DNA of 64,000 nt from an uncultured Paraprevotella sp. (GCA_944321345.1 CALUKY010000008.1:1-64000); one strand, 5' to 3'. Shown: positions 35,358 through 44,427, counted from the first letter of the stretch. Notes: generated by a model not told the origin, from the sequence alone. Translations and numbers: made by a program.

Positions 35358-36704
35358 ATGAATCACACTTCTGTTTTAAGTTACAAGAATCATATCCGTT
35401 CCCTTATCGCTTTGGGATTTCCGATTATCGTCGGACAAATCGGTACCATAGTACAGGGACTGGCGGACACGATCATGACCGGACAATACAGTTCGCAGGC
35501 ACTGGCCGCTGCCGGGTTTGTCAACAACGTCATGACGTTGGTCCTCATCTTTGCCATGGGATATTCTTACGGACTCACCCCGGTTGTTGGAGCCTATCAT
35601 GCAAGGCAGGAGCATCAGCATATCGGACAATCACTGCGTTGCAGCCTGCAAACAAACGGCATTCTGGCCACTATCATCTTTTTGCTGATGGGAAGCCTGT
35701 ATTTCTTCCTCGACCGGTTGGGACAACCGGAAGAACTGCTTCCCATTATCCGTCCTTACTACCTGGTCATTCTGCTGTCGCTACCCTTTCAGATTCTGTT
35801 CAATGCCTACAAACAGTTCTTTGACGGAATCGGAAAAACGCAGATAGCCATGTGGATCATGATCGGTGCCAATATTTTCAATATCATCGGAAACTGGTTT
35901 CTGATTTATGGTTGGGGCCCTTTCCCCGAACTGGGACTGCTCGGTGCCGGAATCTCCACTTGCCTGTCACGCATTGGCATGTTGCTCTGTATGACCTTTA
36001 TTTTCTACCGTTCAACATCCTTCCGAATCTATCAGGAAGGGTTCCGCCTTCGTGAAGGCAATCGCGAACTGCGTAAAAGACTGAACCGATTGGGACTTCC
36101 TATCGGGTTACAGATGGGCATGGAATGCGCTTCATTCGCTCTATGTGCCGTCATGCAGGGTTGGATAGGCACCTCTGCACTGGCAGCCCATCAGATCATG
36201 ACCAATGTAGCCTCGGTATGCTATATGATCTATTACGGCATCGGTGCATCTGTAGCCATACGCATCAGCCACTTTACCGGATTGAAAGATACAGGAAACG
36301 TGCGCCGCTGTGCTTTTGCCGGTTACCGCATGATTCTGTTCTGCGGTATCGTTCTGTCGGGCCTGATGGTACTCTGTCGCAACCATATCAGTTCATTCTT
36401 CACGGACGATCCGGCAGTCAGTGCCATTGTCATCAGTCTGATGGTTCCTTTTGTACTCTATCAATTGGGAGACGGATTACAAACAAACTTTGCCAATGCT
36501 CTGAGAGGTATTGCCGACGTAAAACCCATGATGCGTTATGCATTTATCAGCTACATTATCATATCTCTGCCGTTAAGCTATTTTCTGGGAATTCTGTTCG
36601 GATGGGGACCGGTAGGTATTTGGATGGCCTTCCCTATAGCGCTGACTGTTGCCGGTATGCTTTTCTATTGGAGATTCAATAAAAAGATCTCCAGGGGTAT
36701 ATAA
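35358..36704 (+). CDS. MATE family efflux transporter
   Basis: A 448-residue inner-membrane exporter with about 12 membrane segments, driven by Na+ or H+ and usually active on cationic drugs or metabolites. The first half begins LGFPIIVGQIGTIVQGLADTI, with the MATE-typical QG/AD elements; the second half restarts at LGLPIGLQMGMECASF. A repeat-type layout of two six-helix halves is evident. Divergent from the PHP gene and followed by a good terminator, it is a single-gene unit. The substrate is unknown. A second MATE gene (57841-59172) is only distantly similar. Confidence 0.92.
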   Translation: MNHTSVLSYKNHIRSLIALGFPIIVGQIGTIVQGLADTIMTGQYSSQALAAAGFVNNVMTLVLIFAMGYSYGLTPVVGAYHARQEHQHIGQSLRCSLQTNGILATIIFLLMGSLYFFLDRLGQPEELLPIIRPYYLVILLSLPFQILFNAYKQFFDGIGKTQIAMWIMIGANIFNIIGNWFLIYGWGPFPELGLLGAGISTCLSRIGMLLCMTFIFYRSTSFRIYQEGFRLREGNRELRKRLNRLGLPIGLQMGMECASFALCAVMQGWIGTSALAAHQIMTNVASVCYMIYYGIGASVAIRISHFTGLKDTGNVRRCAFAGYRMILFCGIVLSGLMVLCRNHISSFFTDDPAVSAIVISLMVPFVLYQLGDGLQTNFANALRGIADVKPMMRYAFISYIIISLPLSYFLGILFGWGPVGIWMAFPIALTVAGMLFYWRFNKKISRGI

Positions 36705-36710
36705 AAAAAG

Positions 36711-36747
36711 AATCCTACTTGCAATCACTGCAGGTAGGATTTTTTTA
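36711..36747 (+). terminator. terminator of the first MATE gene
   Basis: AATCCTACTTGCA pairs with TGCAGGTAGGATT and is followed by T7. Confidence 0.85.
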
Positions 36748-36886
36748 GATCTTCGCTAAGATCTCACCTTTGTTAACCTTAAATCTAATACTATGAAAAA
36801 CACATTGCAAATATAATATTTTATTTTATCAATGCAATATAAATGCAAGAAAAAATCAATTCGGTAACAATATTTAACTTACGATC

Positions 36887-37648
36887 TTATAAAACATCGA
36901 TTTCCAGGCCATCATAAGCCGCATGAACTCCGTCTGGAAGGAGTTTCTCCAAATCGGCATGCACCCCGGCCTGATGACTCATATGAATCAAATACGTGCG
37001 ATGTGCCTTGACCTTGCCTGCAAAATCACAAGCCTCGGTTATCGTCTGGTGAGAATAATGCTCTTTATACCGGAGTCCGTTAACCACCAACAAATCCAAA
37101 TCCTGTAAAAACTCCAACTCAGACTCAGGAATGGTTTTCATATCCGTAATATAAGCCATATTGTTTACCCTGTATCCTAATATCGGAAGGGCTGCATGCA
37201 TGACCCGGACAGGAGTAACCTGAAAACCTGCCGCACAAAAAGTTTCATGCAAACGTACCGGATGCAATTCTATATTTGGAACTCCGGGATATTTGTTTTC
37301 CAGAAAACAATAAGGCAGTCGGGTGCGTATCCGCTCGGCTACATATTCTTCCATATATAAAGGTATAGACCCTAACGCGCAGAAAGGACGTAAATCATCT
37401 ATTCCTCCTACATGATCATAATGTTCATGCGAAACAAGAACACCATCAATTTTTCCAAATGGAATGCGCAACATCTGCTGTCGGAAATCAGGACCGCAAT
37501 CCAACAGCAACCGATTTCCGTTTTCTTCCAAAAGAACAGAAGTTCTTAAGCGTTTGTCACGAAAATCCGGACTTGTACAAACGGTACAGTTACATCCCAC
37601 TTGAGGCACCCCTGTACTCGTACCCGTGCCCAAAAAGGTTATTTTCAT
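36887..37648 (-). CDS. MBL-fold metallohydrolase (PhnP-like)
   Basis: A 253-residue metallo-beta-lactamase-fold phosphodiesterase. The zinc motif HEHYDH is at 74-79 and a cysteine-rich loop near the N-terminus (PQVGCNCTVC, 15-24) matches the extra zinc site of PhnP, which opens cyclic ribosyl phosphates. No phosphonate genes are nearby, so its substrate may be another cyclic phosphate. It is the last gene of a lipoprotein-murB-MBL operon and starts 4 bases after the murB stop. Confidence 0.88.
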   Translation of the reverse strand: MKITFLGTGTSTGVPQVGCNCTVCTSPDFRDKRLRTSVLLEENGNRLLLDCGPDFRQQMLRIPFGKIDGVLVSHEHYDHVGGIDDLRPFCALGSIPLYMEEYVAERIRTRLPYCFLENKYPGVPNIELHPVRLHETFCAAGFQVTPVRVMHAALPILGYRVNNMAYITDMKTIPESELEFLQDLDLLVVNGLRYKEHYSHQTITEACDFAGKVKAHRTYLIHMSHQAGVHADLEKLLPDGVHAAYDGLEIDVL

Positions 37649-37652
37649 ATGA

Positions 37653-38687
37653 TTATGAAGCTATAAAATTCACTTCCGGATGCAAGTCAATATCAAATTT
37701 TTCCTTAACGCTCTGACATACGGCAGTCGCCAGATCTGCTACATCCTGCCCCGTGGCTCCACCATGATTGACCAAAACCAAGGGTTGCTTGCCATACACC
37801 CCCACCGGTCCCTGCGTCTTTCCTTTCCAGCCACACTGCTCAATAAGCCATGCAGCCGGAATCTTAACATGATCCGTATCCACCTCATAAAAAGGTACAT
37901 GAGTATAGGCTTGCTGGATACGTTCCAGAACCTGTCTTTCCACAACAGGATTCATAAAGAAGCTTCCGGCATTACCCAATACATTCGGATCCGGCAGTTT
38001 TTCGTCGCGCAAATGAATTACCTCCTTACGGATATCCTTTGGCGTGAGCTGACGCCGTTCATATTTCACATCTATTACCGTTTTCAGGGCTTTATACGAC
38101 AAGTTCGGTACAAATTTCTTGGAAAGCTTATAATGCACATAGGTTACGGCATAGCGACCCTTAAATTCATTTTTGAAAATACTGTCACGATAGCCATACT
38201 GACAATCTTTTTTGGAAATAAGCCGTTTTTTTCCGGTATGCAGATCAACAACCTCTACACGCAGAATAGTATCCGAGGCTTCTACCCCATATGCTCCGAT
38301 ATTTTGAACGGCACTGGCTCCAACCTCTCCGGGAATCCCGGAAAGGTTCTCAATACCGCAAAAACCGTTCAAGGTACAATAAGCCACAAAATCATCCCAT
38401 TTCAATCCGCTTCCTACGCGCAATACAATCACATTCTTCCGTTCAGATATGCGTTGGATATTCTTAATCTGAGAATGCAACACGATTCCCTTAAAATTAT
38501 CCAAAAACAAAAGATTACTTCCTTCGCCGATATGTAGAACAGGTTTTTGTGCGTCAGGAGTATGCCGCAATGTAACAATATAATCACACAGCTCTTCTAC
38601 ACTGCTGTATTCAAAAAAGGTGTCTGCGGCTACATTAATGCCAAATGTATTATGCTTTAATAATGAGTAATTGTATTTTGTATTCAT
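37653..38687 (-). CDS. murB: UDP-N-acetylenolpyruvoylglucosamine reductase
   Basis: A 344-residue FAD enzyme that makes UDP-MurNAc for peptidoglycan. FAD-binding segments are IGEGSNLLF and NLSGIPGEVGASAVQNIGAYG. The catalytic Ser is in NAGSFFMNP, and the C-terminal substrate loop is LVNHGGATGQDV. Length and the Tyr-loop region (DCQYGYRDSIFK) fit the E. coli-type (type I) enzyme. It lies 6 bases after the lipoprotein gene and 4 before the metallohydrolase, clearly one operon. Confidence 0.96.
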   Translation of the reverse strand: MNTKYNYSLLKHNTFGINVAADTFFEYSSVEELCDYIVTLRHTPDAQKPVLHIGEGSNLLFLDNFKGIVLHSQIKNIQRISERKNVIVLRVGSGLKWDDFVAYCTLNGFCGIENLSGIPGEVGASAVQNIGAYGVEASDTILRVEVVDLHTGKKRLISKKDCQYGYRDSIFKNEFKGRYAVTYVHYKLSKKFVPNLSYKALKTVIDVKYERRQLTPKDIRKEVIHLRDEKLPDPNVLGNAGSFFMNPVVERQVLERIQQAYTHVPFYEVDTDHVKIPAAWLIEQCGWKGKTQGPVGVYGKQPLVLVNHGGATGQDVADLATAVCQSVKEKFDIDLHPEVNFIAS

Positions 38688-38693
38688 TCAATA

Positions 38694-39572
38694 TTAATTT
38701 TCGTAAGAAACAAATTTCCAGCGTCCGTTTTTTTTCACAAAGGTCAGTATATCAAGCATACCGTTAGAAATCCCCCGCTTCACCAACACGATCTCGTTAG
38801 GGTTCTTATAAGTCTGTCCGTATCGTACGTTGGTCAATTCGCCTTCCGGAAGCGCGGGTTTGAAAGCAAACCATTGATCTACCGATAAAGTTCCTTCTAT
38901 GGCAGCAAAATCATTTTCCGGATCTGCCGTAACAAAACGTAGAGGATCCTCTATGGCATTTCTCTGCTGTAAGGAATCACTGGCAAATGCACCATAAAAT
39001 TTCAGGAAACCGGCAAGTGGCGATTGATCCAATGAAGTTTCCCTTTCTTGACAGAGCATCCACAAGCCTTTGACTTTTTCAAAGTGAAACACCTTGATAG
39101 AGTTCTTATTCAAATTGATTTTTTCAATATCCACCACCTTCGTATCCGTACTGTTCTCCAGTTCCATCTGGTCTTCATTATTGAAAAAGACCGTATAATA
39201 CTCCGGAGAAATAAAGATCGGTTCATGTTTCCATGAATTCTTTTCAATAGCAGAAACGGTCTGCCCTCCGGCAGTTTCTCTAACATATTTCAGTGGGAAG
39301 AGCACCCGCTGCTTCTGCAAATGGTGATCTTGAACGAAACTGAAGATAAAATCACCAAAAAATTCGTCTACATTCTTATAAGTCAGTCCGTCATTATCCG
39401 GAATTTCGCTTTCAGCAGACAGTTCCGAGTCAGAATCGGCCGAATAAGTGCTGTCTGCCATTTCGTTCTGATTTTTGACATCCTGAGAGCCAGATTTTCC
39501 GGTATCACAAGCAGCCAGAAATAAAACCAAGAAGAATAAATTTCCTATTTTTTTCATCATTCTACTATTCAA
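38694..39572 (-). CDS. DUF4348-type lipoprotein
   Basis: A 292-residue lipoprotein: a basic start, a hydrophobic core and lipobox FLAACD near residue 22, followed by a Ser/Asp/Glu-rich linker (TYSADSDSELSAESE) and a globular domain with VDEFFGDFIFSFVQD and GRWKFVSYE, as in DUF4348 proteins. It should sit in the periplasm or outer membrane. Starts at 39572 (MNSRMM), 39560 and 39557 are all close, and the sequence does not decide. It is the first gene of the operon with murB, so an envelope role is likely. The precise function is unknown. Confidence 0.82.
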   Translation of the reverse strand: MNSRMMKKIGNLFFLVLFLAACDTGKSGSQDVKNQNEMADSTYSADSDSELSAESEIPDNDGLTYKNVDEFFGDFIFSFVQDHHLQKQRVLFPLKYVRETAGGQTVSAIEKNSWKHEPIFISPEYYTVFFNNEDQMELENSTDTKVVDIEKINLNKNSIKVFHFEKVKGLWMLCQERETSLDQSPLAGFLKFYGAFASDSLQQRNAIEDPLRFVTADPENDFAAIEGTLSVDQWFAFKPALPEGELTNVRYGQTYKNPNEIVLVKRGISNGMLDILTFVKKNGRWKFVSYEN

Positions 39573-39600
39573 GATTCAAAACCTTTTCTAAAAAAACGCA

Positions 39601-39608
39601 CAAATTTA
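39601..39608 (-). promoter_or_regulatory. -7 box of the lipoprotein-murB operon
   Basis: Reads TAAATTTG on the minus strand, about 30 bases before the lipoprotein start. It is divergent from the pheS promoter. Confidence 0.6.
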
Positions 39609-39652
39609 CGCTTTTATTTTTAAAAGGAGTGAAAGTTTTGAGTATAAATGAT

Positions 39653-39660
39653 TACCTTTG
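39653..39660 (+). promoter_or_regulatory. -7 box of pheS
   Basis: TACCTTTG, an exact TAnnTTTG match 37 bases before the pheS ATG. Confidence 0.65.
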
Positions 39661-39696
39661 TCATATTTTAAAACGAAAACTATTTTCTGAACATTT

Positions 39697-40716
39697 ATGA
39701 TAGCTAAAATTCAACAACTTCTTGAAGAAGTAGCAGCTCTACAAGCAAACAGTATTGAAGAGGTAGAAGCTCTGAGAATCAAATACCTGAGCAAGAAAGG
39801 TGTGATCAATGCGTTAATGGCAGACTTCAGAAATGTACCTGCTGAAGAGAAAAAGGAAGTAGGTATGAAACTGAACGAACTTAAAAACAAAGCGCAGGAG
39901 CAGATCAATGCGTTGAAAGAAGCTGTAGCCATACAAGACAACAGTCACGATGATCTGGATCTTACCCGTACCGCTTATCCGATTCAGCTGGGAACCCGCC
40001 ATCCGCTGACCATCGTAAAGAATGAAATCGTTGATATTTTTTCACGTCTGGGATTCACCATGGCCGAAGGTCCTGAAGTAGAAGACGACTGGCACGTATA
40101 TTCATCCATGAACTTTGCCGACGATCATCCGGCACGCGATATGCAGGATACCTTCTTCGTTGAGGCTCATCCCGATATCATCCTGCGCTCACACACTTCA
40201 TCCGTACAGGCTCGTGTTATGGAGACCCAGCAGCCTCCTATCCGCGTAATCTGCCCGGGACGTGTATACCGTAACGAGGCTATCTCAGCCCGTGCTCACT
40301 GCTTCTTCCACCAGGTAGAAGGTCTGTACATTGACAAGAACGTATCTTTCACCGACCTGAAACAGGTACTTCTGCTCTTTGCGCAGGAAATGTTCGGCAA
40401 CGACACCAAGATCCGTCTGCGTCCGTCATATTTCCCATTTACCGAGCCTTCTGCCGAAATGGATATCAGCTGTAACATCTGTGGCGGCAAAGGATGTTCT
40501 TTCTGCAAACACACCGGATGGGTTGAGATTTTGGGTTGCGGTATGGTGGATCCTGCCGTACTGGAAGCCAACGGCATAGACAGCAGCGTTTACACAGGAT
40601 ATGCTTTCGGTATGGGTATCGAACGAATCACCAACCTGAAATATCAGGTAAAAGACTTACGTATGTTCTCTGAAAATGATACCAGATTCCTTGAAGAATT
40701 TGAATCAGCCAACTGA
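39697..40716 (+). CDS. pheS: phenylalanyl-tRNA synthetase alpha subunit
   Basis: A 339-residue class II synthetase subunit charging tRNA-Phe with PheT. An N-terminal coiled-coil (1-85) precedes the catalytic core. Motif 2 is RVICPGRVYRNEAISARAH and motif 3 is YAFGMGIERITNL. A CxxC...CxxC cluster near 265-276 (CNICGGKGCSFC) is present, as in many bacterial PheS. pheT is not adjacent, which is common in Bacteroidetes. The 3' end overlaps the next gene by 41 bases. Confidence 0.97.
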   Translation: MIAKIQQLLEEVAALQANSIEEVEALRIKYLSKKGVINALMADFRNVPAEEKKEVGMKLNELKNKAQEQINALKEAVAIQDNSHDDLDLTRTAYPIQLGTRHPLTIVKNEIVDIFSRLGFTMAEGPEVEDDWHVYSSMNFADDHPARDMQDTFFVEAHPDIILRSHTSSVQARVMETQQPPIRVICPGRVYRNEAISARAHCFFHQVEGLYIDKNVSFTDLKQVLLLFAQEMFGNDTKIRLRPSYFPFTEPSAEMDISCNICGGKGCSFCKHTGWVEILGCGMVDPAVLEANGIDSSVYTGYAFGMGIERITNLKYQVKDLRMFSENDTRFLEEFESAN

Positions 40717-41929
40717 TCCGACTCTTTTACAAAACACTCAAAAACTGTTTACGAGCAGTTATATTTGTATATTAGCAGCCAACTTCCTATTGTATTTCGG
40801 GTTTTGGCTGCTAATACCCGTTTTACCCTTTTATCTGAAAGAGAGTTTCCAGTGCCCGGAAAGCACCATTGGCGTGGTGCTCTGCGCCTACACCATATCT
40901 TCACTGTGCACCCGTCCGTTCATGGGCTACCTCTACGACGGTTTCCCGCGCAAACCGCTCTATCTGTTCGCTTACCTTATTTTCATGCTTATCTTTGCCG
41001 GTTACGTCGGCACGGAGAGTCTGCTGCTCTTCATTGTGCTACGCGTGTTGCATGGCATCGCTTTCGGTACGGTAACTGTAGGTGGAAACACTCTGGTGAT
41101 CGACATCACTCCTTCTCAGCGACGAGGTACAGCTTTGGGGTTCTACGGACTGACAAACAACATTGCCATGAGCATCGGTCCGATGACCGGACTGTTGCTG
41201 CACGACCATCATGTGTCGTTCGAAGCCATTTTCTGTTGTGGACTGGGCAGCTGTATCATCGGACTGCTGGCAGCCTCGGCTGTCAAGGCACCGATAAAAC
41301 AAACCATAAAGCGCCCGCCCATATCTCTGGACCGCTTTTTCCTTATTAAAGGTATTCCGGCCAGTATCGCCCTGTTTCTGCTCTCCATCCCCTATGGAGC
41401 CACCACCAACTATGTGGCCATGTATGCCGACCAGATCGGACTGACGGCCCCCACCGGCTTTTTCTTCACGCTGATGGCTGCCGGTATGGGAGTGAGTCGC
41501 CTGTTTGCCGGCCGATACGTAGATCGCGGATACGTTACCGAAACCATCTCCTACGGATTCTATCTGGTCACAGCCGCCTTTCTGTTGCTCTCGGCCTGCG
41601 GATGGATTCAAAGCATGAATCCTGCAGTTTGCCTTGTGGTGTTCTACACGATTCCTTTTATGTTAGGCATTGGCTTCGGCACTATGTTCCCGGCCTATAA
41701 TACGCTTTATGTGAATCTGGCTCCCAACAATCAGCGGGGCACTGCCACCAGCAGTTACCTTACGGCCTGGGATGTAGGTGTGGGATTAGGTATTCTGACC
41801 GGAGGTCTGATCGCCGAATGGCTCTCCTTCTCTAGGGTCTACCTTTTCGGAACAGGTCTGTGTCTGATCTCCATGGTTTATTTCAACCGAGTGGTCACGC
41901 CCCATTTCCACAGAAACAAACTCAGATAA
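40676..41929 (+). CDS. major facilitator superfamily transporter
   Basis: A 417-residue transporter with 12 predicted membrane segments. The loop 2-3 signature appears as GYLYDGFPRKPLYL, and the family-typical GIGFGTMFPAYNTLYVN lies late in the protein. It resembles drug/metabolite exporters; no substrate is predictable. The ATG at 40676 overlaps pheS by 41 bases, giving a polar N-terminus of about 30 residues before the first helix. A later TTG start near 40691 cannot be excluded. The kinase gene begins 27 bases downstream, so pheS, exporter, kinase and HTH gene are probably one transcript. Confidence 0.88.
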   Translation: MIPDSLKNLNQPTDPTLLQNTQKLFTSSYICILAANFLLYFGFWLLIPVLPFYLKESFQCPESTIGVVLCAYTISSLCTRPFMGYLYDGFPRKPLYLFAYLIFMLIFAGYVGTESLLLFIVLRVLHGIAFGTVTVGGNTLVIDITPSQRRGTALGFYGLTNNIAMSIGPMTGLLLHDHHVSFEAIFCCGLGSCIIGLLAASAVKAPIKQTIKRPPISLDRFFLIKGIPASIALFLLSIPYGATTNYVAMYADQIGLTAPTGFFFTLMAAGMGVSRLFAGRYVDRGYVTETISYGFYLVTAAFLLLSACGWIQSMNPAVCLVVFYTIPFMLGIGFGTMFPAYNTLYVNLAPNNQRGTATSSYLTAWDVGVGLGILTGGLIAEWLSFSRVYLFGTGLCLISMVYFNRVVTPHFHRNKLR

Positions 41930-41956
41930 TCTAACAGTTCAGCAAAAAAAGCGTCT

Positions 41957-43273
41957 ATGGATATAAACTCCAAGTCATCTTCCGATTTTATCTATCAGGT
42001 ACCGGACAAACAGTCCGAAGAAATTTTCACAGCGTTTCAGGAACTTCCAAGCCATGGTTTCAACATACTGATTAAAGCCAAACGCTTTGGCAAATGGTTC
42101 CTGCTGAAAGGACTGAAAGAAGAATACCGGCAAGACCCGGTATTCCAGAAAGTGCTGCACAAGGAGTTTGAGATTATGGCCAGCCTGTCGCACCCGTCAA
42201 TTGTGTCGGTCTTCTCCAAGGAAGAAGTAGCTCCCTATGGAATGTGTATTGTCATGGAATATATTGACGGCATCACACTGACCGAGTTTATGCTGCAACA
42301 ACACACTGAAGAGCAACGCCTGCGCATATTTTACAGTATTCTGGATGCCACACGCTATATCCACACCCGGCAAGTAGTGCACCGCGATCTGAAACCGTCA
42401 AACATTCTGGTCACCCACAATAACCGGAATGTAAAGATCATCGATTTCGGTCTTTCCGACACAGACTATTATACCATACTGAAAGAACCCGCAGGCACCC
42501 GCAAATACATGTCCCCGGAGCAGCAACTCGGCAATACGCCCGATGTACGCAACGACATCTACAGTCTGGGCGTCATTCTAATGAACTTGAACTTGGGCAA
42601 AAGTTATCAGGGAATCATCAAACGGTGCGTTGCCCCAATAGAACAGCGTTTTTCGGATATAGACCAGCTGGAGAAAGCCTTACAGGATGTTTCCAACCGC
42701 AAAAAACGCCGTTGGCTGTTTAGTCTGACCGCCGTAACCATCATTCTGGCTTCACTCATCATTTGGCAGAGCGTGCAGTTGCAACAGCTTTCAGACGAAC
42801 GTTCCCTATCAGCCGACAGTATCAGCGCCATGAAACAGATGATCATACTGACCAACAGAAATTATAATGAAAAACTGAAAAATCAGGAAAAGGTCATTAC
42901 AGAAATCAGCGACAGTCTGGAACGTGTCAATCTCCTTAATCAGAAACTAAGTCATCTGGAGAAACATGACATGAAAGTAAAACAAAGTATTGAGGAGAGC
43001 AAAAAAGAAATGGACCGATACATACTGAATACCGGAGTTCCACAATACTTGGATACTCTGTCTTCTTTATTGTATTATAGAAAAGAAAGATATATCGATC
43101 CACTTACGGAGTTATGGGAATATATAAAAACATACTGTCGGAAAGAGCTTCCCGAACTCACAGAAAACGAACGTAGTCAAATTGAATATTTGCTTAACAA
43201 CTATGTATATGAAAAGTATACAAAAAAATGGGCAGACAAAATAACCAAACTTTCAAACCAACAAACTCCATGA
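41957..43273 (+). CDS. transmembrane Ser/Thr protein kinase (Hanks type)
   Basis: A 438-residue kinase. The catalytic domain spans about 35-250 with K51 (LLKGLK), HRDLKPSN at 142-149, DFG at 163-165 and SPEQ at 186-189, all the residues needed for phosphotransfer. The glycine-rich loop is degenerate (AKRFGK). A membrane helix follows at 252-270, then a coiled-coil (275-345) and a C-terminal extracytoplasmic part with no PASTA repeats. Its TGA overlaps the ATG of the next gene by four bases, so the DNA-binding-like protein downstream is a candidate substrate or partner. Confidence 0.88.
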   Translation: MDINSKSSSDFIYQVPDKQSEEIFTAFQELPSHGFNILIKAKRFGKWFLLKGLKEEYRQDPVFQKVLHKEFEIMASLSHPSIVSVFSKEEVAPYGMCIVMEYIDGITLTEFMLQQHTEEQRLRIFYSILDATRYIHTRQVVHRDLKPSNILVTHNNRNVKIIDFGLSDTDYYTILKEPAGTRKYMSPEQQLGNTPDVRNDIYSLGVILMNLNLGKSYQGIIKRCVAPIEQRFSDIDQLEKALQDVSNRKKRRWLFSLTAVTIILASLIIWQSVQLQQLSDERSLSADSISAMKQMIILTNRNYNEKLKNQEKVITEISDSLERVNLLNQKLSHLEKHDMKVKQSIEESKKEMDRYILNTGVPQYLDTLSSLLYYRKERYIDPLTELWEYIKTYCRKELPELTENERSQIEYLLNNYVYEKYTKKWADKITKLSNQQTP

Positions 43274-43848
43274 ATATCCCTACAGACAACGACAAACAGA
43301 TTATAGAAATATTGAAAGAACAAATAGAGCGGATGATCGGCCAACCGGTCAAAACGCCCAAAGACTTCACGCTTCTGACAGAAAAGATCTTCGGACGCAT
43401 TCACGTGCAGATCAGCCCCACCACTCTGAAACGCCTTTGGGGGTATCTGAACGAACCGGTAGCCCCACGCCCGTCCACACTGAACTATCTGGCTCAATTT
43501 CTAGGCTACTCCAATCTGGCTTCATTCTGCGAAAGCATGCAGTGCCCGCTCGATCCGCAAAGCCATCTGGTGATCAGCCGTATGATCGCCTCCGAACAGA
43601 TTCCCTTGCGCGCCCATATCCGTCTGACCTGGGCTCCTGAACGTGTCTGCGAAATCGTTCACGAAGGCAACGGAAAATTTTCTGTGCTCCATTCACAGAA
43701 AACCAAACTGCGAGCCGGAGATACGTTCGAATGCAAACTGTTTATCGAAAAGGAGCCGCTGTATCTTTACAATCTGACACATCAGGGACAGGAAATCCCG
43801 GCATATGTGGCCGGAAAAAAGGACGGAATCTACTTTGAATATATCTAA
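43270..43848 (+). CDS. putative HTH-like DNA-binding protein coupled to the kinase
   Basis: A 192-residue protein. Residues 45-85 (ISPTTLKRLWGYLNE ... PRPSTLNYLAQFLGYSNLASF) match a helix-turn-helix-like module frequent in Bacteroidetes regulators. The C-terminal half (105-192) is beta-rich (RAHIRLTWAPERVCEIVH, AGDTFECKLFIEKEPLYLY) and of unknown role. The start at 43270 was chosen because it forms an ATGA overlap with the kinase stop; a longer frame from 43228 is less likely. The kinase may regulate it by phosphorylation, as inferred from the coupling. Confidence 0.7.
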   Translation: MNIPTDNDKQIIEILKEQIERMIGQPVKTPKDFTLLTEKIFGRIHVQISPTTLKRLWGYLNEPVAPRPSTLNYLAQFLGYSNLASFCESMQCPLDPQSHLVISRMIASEQIPLRAHIRLTWAPERVCEIVHEGNGKFSVLHSQKTKLRAGDTFECKLFIEKEPLYLYNLTHQGQEIPAYVAGKKDGIYFEYI

Positions 43849-43913
43849 CCGGTTACAAACCGTCTACAACTCTATGAACAATTTATTTTGTAATCGTAAC
43901 AAAGGTGTATATA

Positions 43914-43929
43914 ATTGACATAAGTCAAT
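43914..43929. promoter_or_regulatory. 6-bp inverted repeat upstream of the small membrane protein promoter
   Basis: ATTGAC-ATAA-GTCAAT, a perfect dyad about 60 bases upstream of the -7 box at 43990. It is a possible activator site. Confidence 0.35.
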
Positions 43930-43989
43930 AAATACGCCTTTTTATGCTGAAAAACATATTTTCGTTTGGAAATGGTGCTTTTGGGGTTG

Positions 43990-43997
43990 TATCTTTG
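43990..43997 (+). promoter_or_regulatory. -7 box of the 47-residue membrane protein
   Basis: TATCTTTG, an exact TAnnTTTG match 91 bases before the ATG at 44088, leaving a leader of about 85 bases. Confidence 0.6.
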
Positions 43998-44087
43998 CAG
44001 TGCAAAACAAAGGATAACACAAATAAAAGGACTGCCGATAGAGATCGAAGTCAACGAAAGATTGTTTAATACAAAAAATTGAGAATT

Positions 44088-44231
44088 ATGGCATTTTTTA
44101 TGTTTGTAATTATCGCTGTCGGTGCTAGTGCAGCAGTAGTAGAGTTTAACAAGAGTAATGGTAAGTTCTTCAAGAAAGGAACAACAATGTTTTTCCGTGA
44201 TGAGGACTTGAAAAACAGTGCAGCCTGCTAA
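44088..44231 (+). CDS. 47-residue single-pass membrane protein
   Basis: ATG at 44088 to TAA at 44229-44231. Residues 2-19 (AFFMFVIIAVGASAAVVE) form one membrane helix, followed by a basic, Phe-rich tail (NKSNGKFFKKGTTMFFRDED) and ending in Cys. The gene has a clear -7 box, an A/G-rich ribosome site region (TTGAGAATT) and a terminator, so it is an independent unit. I do not recognise it. Its coding nature is supported by the organised promoter-ORF-terminator layout rather than by homology. Confidence 0.65.
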   Translation: MAFFMFVIIAVGASAAVVEFNKSNGKFFKKGTTMFFRDEDLKNSAAC

Positions 44232-44281
44232 AAAACGGGGCTTTGCACTTTAAAATTGAGATTTATTAATTTGTAGATATG

Positions 44282-44310
44282 AGCGGAACCTTTTCAGGCT
44301 CCGTTTTTTT
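44282..44310 (+). terminator. terminator of the small membrane protein gene
   Basis: CGGAACC pairs with GGCTCCG (one mismatch) around a short loop, followed by T7. Confidence 0.7.
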
Positions 44311-44394
44311 GTACCCTTTTCTTTCTTATTTCCTCTCTCTGAAAACTTTTCGGAAAATAAAGACACCCTATCTTGTTTTATTGCAATTTATCTC

Positions 44395-44402
44395 TATCTT
44401 TG
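44395..44402 (+). promoter_or_regulatory. -7 box of the deaminase gene
   Basis: TATCTTTG, an exact match 26 bases before the ATG at 44428. Confidence 0.65.
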
Positions 44403-44427
44403 CCTGAAACAGAAAAAAAGAAGACTT

